Source: Bdellovibrionales bacterium (lineage in GTDB: Bacteria; Bdellovibrionota; Bdellovibrionia; Bdellovibrionales; JAMPXM01). From it: a stretch of 62,454 bases of DNA. Positions within the stretch are counted from its first letter, which is position 1, and every line of letters begins with the position of its first letter. Where the stretch lies: assembly GCA_005808505.1 (NCBI GenBank), contig SYLX01000068.1:1-62454 (forward strand). The letters run 5' to 3'. A program made the translations under genes and the position numbers. Below the pieces are notes generated by a model, which saw nothing but the letters and a program-made list of their open reading frames with translations, ran no database searches and was not told where the DNA came from. Positions 1 to 7,940 of the stretch are shown one piece after another.

Positions 1-459
1 GGCGTCGAAGTCGTCATGCTCTTTGATACGGCAGCCGGCGAACTCTCGCCGCGCGTTTACCGCGATGTGGTCGTTCCGGCGCTTGAAGTTTTGGCTAAAG
101 CGTTCCCGAAGAAGCTTGGCTATTACGCTAAAGGTGTCCAAGCCGCGCATCTGACGTCGCCACTCTTCCACGACAAGTCACTGTTTGTGGGACTCGGCTT
201 CGATCACCGGTGGGAAATCACCGACGCCCTAAAGAATTACAAGGTCGGTTTTGTTCAAGGTAACTTCGACCAGTCGCTCTTGTTCTTATCGCCCGATCAG
301 TTCAAACTGCAGGCACAGAAGTATTTGGAAGACGTCCGCAAACTTTCGGTCGAAGAGCGCGCCGGTTGGGTCAGCGGTCTTGGTCACGGCGTCTTGCCGC
401 AAACGCCTGAGGAGAACGTTCGCTCCTTGGTGAAGCTCGTTCGAGAGGTGATGGCATGA
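1..459 (+). CDS. hemE: Uroporphyrinogen decarboxylase HemE (C-terminal part)
   Basis: The reading frame is open from base 1, so only the last 152 residues are present and the start lies outside the window. HemE removes four acetate carboxyl groups from uroporphyrinogen III to give coproporphyrinogen III in the cytoplasm. The visible part has the family-type segment FDTAAGELSP near its beginning and the C-terminal stretch GHGVLPQTPEENVRSLV, which matches the usual G(H)G(V/I)(L/H)P.TP.ENV ending. The TGA stop overlaps the ATG of hemN (ATGA), which shows translational coupling. The identity is also supported by the following hemN, hemG and hemH genes, which catalyse the next steps in order. Confidence 0.93.
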   Translation, partial: GVEVVMLFDTAAGELSPRVYRDVVVPALEVLAKAFPKKLGYYAKGVQAAHLTSPLFHDKSLFVGLGFDHRWEITDALKNYKVGFVQGNFDQSLLFLSPDQFKLQAQKYLEDVRKLSVEERAGWVSGLGHGVLPQTPEENVRSLVKLVREVMA

Positions 460-1853
460 GCGGAAAAACCCAGAGCGGCTTGGGCGGAAAAACCCAGAGC
501 GAACTTTTTAAAAAATACGATATCCCGGCTCCGCGCTATACGAGTTATCCCACTGTTCCTTACTGGTCGGAGAACCCGACGACGGAGCAGTGGCTTAACG
601 AAGTGCGCGCCACCTTCAACCGCCCGCAGGACGCCCAGCCAACCAGCTGGTCGATCTACATTCACGTTCCGTTCTGCGAGACTCTTTGCACTTTCTGCGG
701 CTGCAACACTTCGATCACAAAAGATCATAAGCGCGAAGAGCCTTACGTCGATCTCCTTCACAAAGAGTGGGACATCTACCGCAAAGCCGTACCTGCGCTT
801 GAAGAACGACCGCTCGTCCAGTTCCATCTTGGTGGTGGATCTCCGACGTTCCTTTCACCCTCGAATTTGCGTCGTCTCATCGAGCCGATGTTAAAGAACA
901 TCAAGCGCGATGAGAAACATTTCGAAGGTGCGATCGAAGTCGATCCTCGCCGCACAACGCGCGAGCAGCTCGAAACGTTGCGTGAATTTGGTTTCAATCG
1001 CGTGAGTATGGGTGTCCAGGACTTCGATGCGGAAGTTCAACGCTTGATCAACCGCAAACAACCTCGTGACATGACCGAGAGAATCACGCGCGATGCGCGT
1101 GATCTCGGCTACGACTCAGTGAATTTTGATTTGATCTACGGGCTCCCGAAGCAAACCGAAGCTTCGGTCCGCGAGATGGCGAAGATCACAACCGAGATGC
1201 GACCCGATCGTATTGCGCTCTACAGTTTTGCCCTCGTGCCTTGGATCAAGCCGGCCCAGCGTCTTTTCAAAGACGAGGATCTTCCGGTCGGAGAAGAGAA
1301 GCGCAAACTCTACGAAATCGCGCGTGAAATCCTCTTAGGTGCAGGCTACCGCGAAATCGGGATGGACCACTTCGCACTTCCAAACGATTCGCTCTCGCGC
1401 TCCGAACAAACGGGTGAGCTCCATCGTAACTTCATGGGGTATGCCGATCGCCGTACCGACGTTCTTTTGGGCTTAGGCGTGTCCGCGATCTCGGAAGCTC
1501 CTGGTGTGTTCCATCAAAACGAAAAAGTTTTGCCGGTTTACGAGCGCCGGGTGCAAGCGGGTGAACTGCCGACTTTCCGTGGCCACGTCCTGAGTAGCGA
1601 AGATCGCAAGCGTCGCGAGCAGATCTTAAAGTTCATGACCCAGTGGCAAGTGGAACTCGAAAGTGATGATCAAGCGCACGACGTGAAGACTTTCCTTTCG
1701 AGTCTCATTGAAGACGGATTGGTGAAAGTCGAAGGAAGGCGCATGCTTCTGACTTCCGAGGGAAAACCTTTCTTACGGAACGCGTGCATGGCGCTCGATG
1801 CGCGTCTTCGCGCTAAGACGCCCGATACGAAAGTTTTTTCGTCCGCGCTCTAA
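456..1853 (+). CDS. hemN: Oxygen-independent coproporphyrinogen III oxidase HemN
   Basis: Radical SAM enzyme of 465 residues that converts coproporphyrinogen III to protoporphyrinogen IX without oxygen. The cluster motif is FCETLCTFCGCN: C74, C78 and C81 would bind the [4Fe-4S] cluster, and the extra C83 is typical of true HemN rather than HemW. The HFGGG-like element appears as FHLGGGSPTF, and the N-terminal YTSYPT signature is present. The ATG overlaps the hemE stop. The N-terminus carries a duplicated short peptide (GKTQS twice in residues 2-15) encoded by an 18-bp direct repeat, which is not part of the family fold. Length fits E. coli HemN (about 457). Confidence 0.96.
   Translation: MSGKTQSGLGGKTQSELFKKYDIPAPRYTSYPTVPYWSENPTTEQWLNEVRATFNRPQDAQPTSWSIYIHVPFCETLCTFCGCNTSITKDHKREEPYVDLLHKEWDIYRKAVPALEERPLVQFHLGGGSPTFLSPSNLRRLIEPMLKNIKRDEKHFEGAIEVDPRRTTREQLETLREFGFNRVSMGVQDFDAEVQRLINRKQPRDMTERITRDARDLGYDSVNFDLIYGLPKQTEASVREMAKITTEMRPDRIALYSFALVPWIKPAQRLFKDEDLPVGEEKRKLYEIAREILLGAGYREIGMDHFALPNDSLSRSEQTGELHRNFMGYADRRTDVLLGLGVSAISEAPGVFHQNEKVLPVYERRVQAGELPTFRGHVLSSEDRKRREQILKFMTQWQVELESDDQAHDVKTFLSSLIEDGLVKVEGRRMLLTSEGKPFLRNACMALDARLRAKTPDTKVFSSAL
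460..501 (+). repeat. 18-bp direct repeat in the hemN 5' end
   Basis: Two identical copies of GCGGAAAAACCCAGAGCG lie at 460-477 and 484-501, with a 24-bp period. They encode the repeated peptide GKTQS at the start of HemN. This looks like a recent in-frame 24-bp tandem duplication ahead of the conserved domain. Confidence 0.8.
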
Positions 1854-1865
1854 GAGGAATCGAAA

Positions 1866-3128
1866 ATGTCAGCTCCATCTCCAATCGACGGAGGAAAACC
1901 GGTCACGATCATCGGGGCCGGGTTCTCCGGTCTCGTCACGGCTTTTTACCTGGTGCGCGCAGGATTTCGCGTGCAGATCCATGAGCGCGCGGAGCGAGCC
2001 GGAGGGCTCATCGCAACGAAAAAAGAGTCATTCGGACTGGTTGAGACCGCTGCAAACGGTCTTCTGAATTCTGCTTACGTCGAAGACTTATTTTCAACGA
2101 TCGACCTCCCCTTGGAGCCCACCTTAAAAGAAGCTCGAAGGCGTTACATCTTTCGAGATGGTGAACCTCGTCGTTGGCCTCTTAGTTTTGGCGGTACTGT
2201 CAGCGTCATTTGGTTCGTGCTACGTTCGATTTTTTTCAAAGCTCTCGTGCGACCCAGAGACGGTGAGACGGTAAGCACTTGGGCCGACCGCGTGTTGGGT
2301 GAGGAAGCGTCCCGGTATCTTGTGAGCGCGGCCCTTCAAGGAATTTATGCGGGCGATCCCTCGAGAATGAGCGCAAGCCTTATCTTCGGAAGATTTTTTC
2401 AACCGAAGAAGATGGCATCAAAGCCAAACGTTCGCGGCACCGTCACGGCTCCCGAAGGTATGGGTCAGCTCATCGAAAAGCTGAAGACCTATTTAGAAAA
2501 GACGGGCGTCGAGTTTCACTTGCAAAGCGAGATTGAAAGCGTGAGCGAAAAACCTTCGCATCCGCTCGTGATCGCAACTTCGGCGAGTCAGGCCGCCGTT
2601 CTGTTGAAAGAGTTTGATCCCGTACGAGCTGATGCTTGCGCAAGCGTTGAACTTTTGCCGATCGTGGCGGTCACGGTGAGTACAGCTCGACCGCCGAAGA
2701 CGCAGGGCTTTGGTTGTTTGTTTCCGCCTGTTGAGAAAAGACGCGCTCTCGGTGTTTTGATGAATAATTTTATCTTCGCTAATCGCGCGACTCGCGGATT
2801 TTGCGAGAACTGGATTTTCGGCGGCGCTCTGAACCAAGTTCCCGATTTATTGAAACGATCGGATCAGGAAATCGTAAAACTCGTAAAAGAAGAGAGAGAC
2901 GCCGCTTTCGCAACGAATTCCGAAATCCTTGATGCATCGATTACGCGTTGGCCAGCGGCTCTTCCGCATTACACGACGGAGCTTGAAAAAGCGTTGCCGA
3001 AGATCAAGGGCCTTCGGCAGAATGTGCTGCTGATCGGGAACTACGTGGGCACAATTGGACTAGCGAAAATTCTTGAGAGTGCCGCGACAGTTCCCGACGA
3101 GATTTCAGAAAAGGGTGAGTGGTCATGA
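1866..3128 (+). CDS. hemG: Protoporphyrinogen oxidase (FAD-dependent, HemY type)
   Basis: Oxidises protoporphyrinogen IX to protoporphyrin IX. The 420-residue protein opens with a Rossmann dinucleotide motif GAGFSG at residues 17-22, followed by the acidic end of the second strand (IHERAERAGG). This is the FAD-binding pattern of the HemY/amine-oxidase family. The C-terminal segment LIGNYVGTIGLAKILESA resembles the closing FAD-binding motif. The start ATG follows an AGAGGAATCGAAA ribosome site 12 nt after hemN. The TGA overlaps the hemH ATG. HemY-type enzymes usually need oxygen whereas HemN does not, so this operon mixes an oxygen-independent and an oxygen-using step. The symbol hemG is used in the broad sense. 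Confidence 0.88.
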   Translation: MSAPSPIDGGKPVTIIGAGFSGLVTAFYLVRAGFRVQIHERAERAGGLIATKKESFGLVETAANGLLNSAYVEDLFSTIDLPLEPTLKEARRRYIFRDGEPRRWPLSFGGTVSVIWFVLRSIFFKALVRPRDGETVSTWADRVLGEEASRYLVSAALQGIYAGDPSRMSASLIFGRFFQPKKMASKPNVRGTVTAPEGMGQLIEKLKTYLEKTGVEFHLQSEIESVSEKPSHPLVIATSASQAAVLLKEFDPVRADACASVELLPIVAVTVSTARPPKTQGFGCLFPPVEKRRALGVLMNNFIFANRATRGFCENWIFGGALNQVPDLLKRSDQEIVKLVKEERDAAFATNSEILDASITRWPAALPHYTTELEKALPKIKGLRQNVLLIGNYVGTIGLAKILESAATVPDEISEKGEWS

Positions 3129-4267
3129 GTCAGTTCACTAGCGATCAAGCAACAAACGATCAGCCAACAAAAGACCAGCCAAAAAACTCCGCATCGAAAA
3201 AAAAGCGGGGAGTCCTGCTTCTCAATCTCGGCACACCTGACTCAGCCGAACCCGAAGACGTCGGTCGTTACTTAAAAGAATTCCTGATGGACAAATACGT
3301 CCTCGATATTCCGTGGCTCTTTCGGTGGTTTCTCGTCAACGTTGCGATCGTTCCGAAGAGAAAGTTCGCATCGAGCAAGCTCTACAAATCGATTTGGACT
3401 AAGCGCGGATCTCCGCTTCTCTGTCACCTTGAGGATTTAGCCTCGAAAGTTGAAGAAGAGCTTGGCTCAGGTTACGTGATCGCAAAAGCGATGCGCTACC
3501 AAAAGCCTTCGGTCGAGTCTGCACTCGTCCAACTTGAAAAGGCAGATCTCGATGAGATTTTAGTATTCCCGCTTTACCCGCAGTATGCCGAAAGTGCCAC
3601 GCGCTCAAGCGTGGAATTCACCGAGAAGATTGCGCAGCGCTTGGGAATGAAAACCCCGATTCGTTTTGTCCCGGCGTTCTACGATCATCCGCTTTTTATC
3701 GAGGCAGCATCGATTCCAGTGCGCAAAGTTTGGGAAGAGAAAAAACCCGATCACCTCATCATGAGTTTTCACGGCTTGCCTGAACGGCACGTTCAAAAAA
3801 CCGATCGCAGCGGCGGAAATCACTGTCTGAAGAGCGCTGATTGCTGCTTGCAGATCGGTGAAGCCAATCGCGACTGCTACCGTGCGCAGAGTTTTGCGAC
3901 CGCACGCTTGATCGCGATGAAAGCGGGAATTCCTCCAGGGAAGTACACTGTCTCCTTCCAGTCGCGATTGGGTCGCGCGATCTGGATTCAACCCGACACC
4001 GAAGAGGTCATTCCGGCTCTCGTAAAGAAGGGTGTAAAGAGCCTAGCGGTAGTCTGCCCTTCGTTCGTTGCCGATTGCCTCGAAACTCTCGAAGAGATCG
4101 ACGTCCGCGGAAAAGAACTCTTCAAACATTCTGGTGGTGATGACTTCTACGCGATTCCTTGCGTAAACAGCGACCCCACCTGGGTGAAGGCGGTGGCCAC
4201 CATTGTTCGTGAGACCAATGCGCGAGCAGCGAAGCTCACTCCGGAGTTAACGTCAGCTCAAGGCTGA
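3125..4267 (+). CDS. hemH: Ferrochelatase, probably [2Fe-2S] type
   Basis: Inserts Fe2+ into protoporphyrin IX, the last step of haem synthesis. Key signatures are GVLLLNLGTPDSAEPEDV near the N-terminus, SFHGLPERH with the metal-handling His at residue 216, and SFQSRLGRAIWIQP. The chosen ATG overlaps the hemG stop (ATGA), giving 380 residues; an upstream GTG at 3119 is in frame but less likely. Residues 1-30 form a polar Q/K/D-rich extension absent from the core fold. Four cysteines (C234, C240, C241, C251) cluster just after the active-site His. A similar internal cysteine group binds a [2Fe-2S] cluster in some known bacterial ferrochelatases. The 3' end overlaps the convergent gene by 32 bp. 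Confidence 0.95.
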   Translation: MSQFTSDQATNDQPTKDQPKNSASKKKRGVLLLNLGTPDSAEPEDVGRYLKEFLMDKYVLDIPWLFRWFLVNVAIVPKRKFASSKLYKSIWTKRGSPLLCHLEDLASKVEEELGSGYVIAKAMRYQKPSVESALVQLEKADLDEILVFPLYPQYAESATRSSVEFTEKIAQRLGMKTPIRFVPAFYDHPLFIEAASIPVRKVWEEKKPDHLIMSFHGLPERHVQKTDRSGGNHCLKSADCCLQIGEANRDCYRAQSFATARLIAMKAGIPPGKYTVSFQSRLGRAIWIQPDTEEVIPALVKKGVKSLAVVCPSFVADCLETLEEIDVRGKELFKHSGGDDFYAIPCVNSDPTWVKAVATIVRETNARAAKLTPELTSAQG

Positions 4268-4991
4268 CGTCGCTGACACAAGCGTTACAGGGATTGCCGC
4301 CGCATGAACCCCAGCCCATAGCAATGGAGCTGAGTTCAAGCGTCTTCACATCGAAATCTGCAATCGATTGCAAATAAGCGACTTTGTTTCCGTAAGTGCC
4401 GGACCCGAGTGCACCACTTGCCGAGTAAGTAAAAGTAGCTGGGGTGGAGCACGAACCGCTCACGGCGCTAAAGTGACGTGCGTTCGCGATCACTTGCGTG
4501 ACTTTGCAACCAACCGGCACAAAGGCGTTGAAATCAATCGAGACAGAACAAGCCGCATCTTTTCCTCCGTAGCACGCTTGATCACTTGTTACAGTGATGG
4601 ATGAACAAGTCAGGCTCGTCGCTGGATCCGACGTTGCTGCTTCTGAAACCGTCAACGTAATCGTCGCGTAAGTGCCTTCTGCATCGGTCACGGCGATCAA
4701 AACCGTTGTCGCGTAATCTGGAGCTACGAAAACGCCCGTCGAAGGATCGAGCGTTCCCGCGCCTGCTTCTAGCGAGAAGGTGTAGGGACTCAACCCACCG
4801 TAAGCGGTCAGTTGCGCTGATTCGCCGAGGCTAAGGCTTGTTGCGGAGCTGTAAAGAGAAAGAGCTTCAGTCGCAGTGCTGCCGAGCACTTTCGAAGTGG
4901 TTTCAGATGCGGCCTGCGTACAGTTCTGAAAACTCAGAGCGAACAACCCGGTTACCAAGATCAGCGAAGCGAAAGTGCCAAAACGTTTCAT
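4236..4991 (-). CDS. Exported Ig-like lipoprotein-type protein with FQNC motif
   Basis: 251 residues. The ATG at 4991 was chosen because a perfect AGGAGG site lies upstream (CAGGAGGATTCGATG) and a signal peptide begins there. The hydrophobic stretch ends in ALSFQNC, an odd lipobox-like motif shared with three other proteins in this window. Residues of about 45-125 look like a bacterial Ig-like domain (GGLSPYTFSLEAGAGTLDP then AVTDAEGTYATITLTV). The C-terminal part has paired cysteines (SCGGNPCNAC). It probably sits in the periplasm or on the outer membrane. It converges on hemH and its last 32 bp overlap that gene. Function unknown; a surface or adhesion role is only inferred from the Ig-like fold. 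Confidence 0.8.
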   Translation of the reverse strand: MKRFGTFASLILVTGLFALSFQNCTQAASETTSKVLGSTATEALSLYSSATSLSLGESAQLTAYGGLSPYTFSLEAGAGTLDPSTGVFVAPDYATTVLIAVTDAEGTYATITLTVSEAATSDPATSLTCSSITVTSDQACYGGKDAACSVSIDFNAFVPVGCKVTQVIANARHFSAVSGSCSTPATFTYSASGALGSGTYGNKVAYLQSIADFDVKTLELSSIAMGWGSCGGNPCNACVSDVSLELTLTPE

Positions 4992-5221
4992 CGAATCCTC
5001 CTGAGTGCTTAGACTCAAGGTTAGGGTTCGATCGTGGAAGCTTGGTGGAAGGCGAGCGAAATTCGACCGTATTCTCAGAATGAAACAGCACGCCCTTTGC
5101 GAGTCTGCATCGCGCACTGGGATGGTAAATGCTAAAGATGGAAGGAGAGTGGAAGGTCACGAAGAAAAAAAATTTGTTGATCGCGATCGCGACTCGCTTT
5201 CGGGCACGCTATGCTTGATCT

Positions 5222-6169
5222 ATGAAAACACGGACTCTCCGAAGCCTATTCGCTTTCATTCTTCTTCTGCTACTGAGTCTGGAAGCAATCGCGCAAACTC
5301 CGAATGAAGCTGTGACCGAAGTTCAGGTTGTTGAAGAACCAAGGGTCCTCTTCATCGGTCACAATATGACGCCAACAACGGAAGCGCCCTCAGGAGGAGA
5401 ATGGACCCTAGGAACTTATGCTCTTGGCGCGGAACTAGGAAAAGGCTGGTTCCTCGCGACAAGTCCCTGGATTTGGGCTAGCTATAACTCGGCCAACGTT
5501 CATCTCAAGTACGCAAACCAAGTGAGCTCGCGCGACCGGGTGGGCTTTTTCTTTTCTTACTTTGAAAGCTTCGAATCGGAACCCTTAGCCACAAACTTCG
5601 CAGGCTCTTCGCCCCTCTGCCCTCCGGGACGAAACTGTCGGCGTCCTCCAGGACAAGCCGCAGAGACAACAACGGTTGTTTACGGACTCAATCGCTACCA
5701 GTGGCAGAGCGCTTCTTCGCACTTGCTCTATAGCCATGAGTTTGATTCGGGCTTGAAGTTCTATGGGAACACGAAATACACGCACTATTGGAACGACGAT
5801 CTTCCGTACTCGTTGCGCATGGATCCCGGCGCAGACTCCATTCGTAACCAAATTGACGTCACGACACTCATCAGCGATTCGTTTGGGAAATCACCTTTCC
5901 ACTGGGCAGTTGAAGTCGGCGCACTCGGTCTTAACTACATCTATCCGTACTTCCACGGTGGTCTATCACTCTCGTATCGTTCATCGTCCTGGCTGATACA
6001 AGCAGGCGCAAGTTATACGGCTCAGTTTCAAGAGCTAAGCCAGCGCAGTGCTTGGGTGCCCGGACGTTTCGACACGAGAATCCACCGCTCGCAGTCAGGA
6101 CAAAACTACTATTTCCGTTATTTGCAAACTGCACTTCATCCAGAAGTGCAGCTTCAGTTCTCATTCTAA
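5222..6169 (+). CDS. Predicted outer-membrane protein, function unknown
   Basis: 315 residues with a clear Sec signal peptide (MKTRTLRSLFAFILLLLLSLEAIAQ, cleavage after AQ). The mature part alternates polar and aromatic residues and ends in VQLQFSF. A terminal Phe preceded by alternating hydrophobic residues is the usual C-terminal signal of beta-barrel outer-membrane proteins. A Pro/Cys/Arg-rich loop (CPPGRNCRRPPG) lies near residue 140. I do not recognise a named family. There is no clear Shine-Dalgarno before the ATG; a TATGCT hexamer at 5210-5215 would place a transcript start almost on the ATG, so a leaderless message is possible. The stop is 8 nt from the stop of the convergent DUF4360 gene. 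Confidence 0.75.
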   Translation: MKTRTLRSLFAFILLLLLSLEAIAQTPNEAVTEVQVVEEPRVLFIGHNMTPTTEAPSGGEWTLGTYALGAELGKGWFLATSPWIWASYNSANVHLKYANQVSSRDRVGFFFSYFESFESEPLATNFAGSSPLCPPGRNCRRPPGQAAETTTVVYGLNRYQWQSASSHLLYSHEFDSGLKFYGNTKYTHYWNDDLPYSLRMDPGADSIRNQIDVTTLISDSFGKSPFHWAVEVGALGLNYIYPYFHGGLSLSYRSSSWLIQAGASYTAQFQELSQRSAWVPGRFDTRIHRSQSGQNYYFRYLQTALHPEVQLQFSF

Positions 6170-6177
6170 AGTTTATT

Positions 6178-7014
6178 TTAGCGACCCGGCCAACGTGGCG
6201 GCCACTTCGGCCAGCCCGGTCTTGGTCCGGGCCAACCCGGAGGACCGTGATGCGGTGGCGGCCAGCCAGGCTGCGGGCCCGGAGGATAAATGATGTTCGG
6301 CGGAGGGCCTCCGCATTGAACCCATCTGAGTTCAAGTTTCAAAGGCATCTGTACGGCATCGATCGAATCGACGCTTGAGAGAACTTCTTCAAAAGTTTGG
6401 TTTGTGCCAACCGCGAGGAAGGAGTCGGCCTGCAGAGTAAACGACTGACCACACGGCGAAAAGGACTGACCGTTCATGATCGTCGAGAGCTCAAAATTAC
6501 TTTGATAAGGTCCGTACATCTGCGCCGACTTCGAAGCTTGGGGCGTGAGGGTGTTCGGAAGATTTAAGCCTGTGTAGCGCAGAGCTGCCGTAAAGTTAAC
6601 AGCACCCCCCGCGGGGATGTGCGCAAAACCTCGGTAATCAAGCTTTACCACCTGCGCGCTGTAGCCGGGCGGTACGCTAAACGGAATCTGAATCGTGCAG
6701 TTCAGCAAATGTTGTTTAAGGCCAGTCGCGCCACCTGCACGTGCAACGAAACTATCGAAAAGAATCGTCAGCGTCTTTTGATCCGCACTGAGAGTTGTTG
6801 CAACCGTTCCCGCAGGACATCCCGTGCCGTTGTAGGATGGAAGCCCCATCCCGAGGCCAGGGACGTTCACCGAATCGTGGTTCGGTGCCTGAAGGCCCGC
6901 ACCCGCTACGAAATCACCTTTCACCATCTGCGCTTGGGCGTTCGCCGCAAAAAGTGCAAGAGTCGAAAACAAAAATGGACGCACAACTACGCGCAGGAAT
7001 CGACGCATGGACAT
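6178..7014 (-). CDS. Secreted DUF4360 protein with Pro/Gly/Trp-rich tail
   Basis: 278 residues. The ATG at 7014 is preferred because GAGG lies 6 nt upstream; another ATG at 7008 is too far from it. A signal peptide ends at ANAQAQ. The core matches DUF4360: PSYNGTGCPAGT, then LTILFDSFVARAGG, then a Cys and a PPGYSAQVVKLDYRGFAHIP segment. It is a paralogue of the gene immediately upstream on the same strand. The last 38 residues form a low-complexity tail made of P, G, W, H and K (WPPPHHGPPGWPGPRPGW) that the paralogue lacks. DUF4360 proteins are secreted and of unknown function. Confidence 0.82.
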   Translation of the reverse strand: MSMRRFLRVVVRPFLFSTLALFAANAQAQMVKGDFVAGAGLQAPNHDSVNVPGLGMGLPSYNGTGCPAGTVATTLSADQKTLTILFDSFVARAGGATGLKQHLLNCTIQIPFSVPPGYSAQVVKLDYRGFAHIPAGGAVNFTAALRYTGLNLPNTLTPQASKSAQMYGPYQSNFELSTIMNGQSFSPCGQSFTLQADSFLAVGTNQTFEEVLSSVDSIDAVQMPLKLELRWVQCGGPPPNIIYPPGPQPGWPPPHHGPPGWPGPRPGWPKWPPRWPGR

Positions 7015-7051
7015 CGAAAGCCTCAAAATATTAAAGAAATGTGGTTGTAGT

Positions 7052-7088
7052 AGGAGAAGAAAAGAAGGAGCGGCCGAAGCCGCTCCCT
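7052..7088 (-). terminator. Rho-independent terminator after the DUF4360 gene
   Basis: On the minus strand, GGAGCGGC-TTCG-GCCGCTCC forms a perfect 8-bp stem with a stable UUCG tetraloop, followed by TTCTTTTCTTCT. It lies 18 nt after the stop of the gene at 7106-7720 and upstream of the second DUF4360 gene, so the two paralogues may be separately transcribed. Confidence 0.8.
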
Positions 7089-7105
7089 AGGAGGTCAAGA
7101 CATCA

Positions 7106-7720
7106 TTAGAAGCACTGGCGCCATTGAACGTGGTACACGATGCCCGAGGACACGTCGACCGAGTCAACCGTCGCGAGAGCCTGTTGGAACGACGAGTTTG
7201 TCTGCGCCATCAAGCTCGTGTTCACGCGAAGAGTCGTGTTCGCTCCGCAAGGCGACCAAACCATCGCGCTCGCCACGAGGTTGTCCGTAAGAGTGTAGAC
7301 GTTGTTGAAGCCACCACCGAAGTTCTTCACGCTGCGAGGACCACGCACGCCCGCGAAGAAATACTCCGCCTGCATGTTGCCGCGTCCGCCGTGAGGAATC
7401 GCCGCGTAGCCACGGTAATCCACCGCAACGAGTGAGATCGAGTAGCCCGAAGGAACGCGAACAGGAATCGCCAAGTTACAAGACTTACGATCGATCGAAC
7501 GACCCGTTACGCCGCCGGCTTCAACCGTGTATTGGTCGAAAAGGATCGAGAGTGTCGAGTTATCTGGGCTGAGAACGGCGCTAGCCGAACCCGCCGGGCA
7601 ACCCGTGCCTCCGTACGAAGGATAACCGAGTTCCAAACTCTGCGCCTGCGCCGAAGTACCGGCGAGAGTTGCGATCGAGAGAAGTGCTGCTCCGAAAAGA
7701 GATGAAAGACCGAGTTTCAT
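7106..7720 (-). CDS. Secreted DUF4360 protein
   Basis: 204 residues with a signal peptide (GTSAQA cleavage region) and a strong GGGGGG ribosome site 6 nt before the ATG. The core reads PSYGGTGCPAGSASAVL, then LSILFDQYTVEAGG, RSIDRKSCNLAIPVRVPSGY and VDYRGYAAIPHGG, the standard order of the DUF4360 family. Conserved cysteines (GTGCPAG, KSCNL, WSPCG, WRQCF) suggest disulfides in an exported protein. It is a paralogue of the next gene downstream but without the Pro/Trp tail. Followed by a UUCG terminator. Function unknown. Confidence 0.85.
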   Translation of the reverse strand: MKLGLSSLFGAALLSIATLAGTSAQAQSLELGYPSYGGTGCPAGSASAVLSPDNSTLSILFDQYTVEAGGVTGRSIDRKSCNLAIPVRVPSGYSISLVAVDYRGYAAIPHGGRGNMQAEYFFAGVRGPRSVKNFGGGFNNVYTLTDNLVASAMVWSPCGANTTLRVNTSLMAQTNSSFQQALATVDSVDVSSGIVYHVQWRQCF

Positions 7721-7940
7721 GAAAAGCCCCCCTTAAGTGTTTGCGGTGATCCTTTTTGCGGTGGATTCGTTTTGTCTCCGCCGCGATCACACGGAAGAAG
7801 GTAAGAGCAAGGCTCGGGCCAACTAGAAAAGACACCGCATCTCTCATTCACAAAGATGTGTTTCGCGCGAAGTTCGGTGAACGAAACGCGAGATTTCGTC
7901 GAGCACGTAAATGCTCGCAAAGCGTTGCTAGACGCAGATT

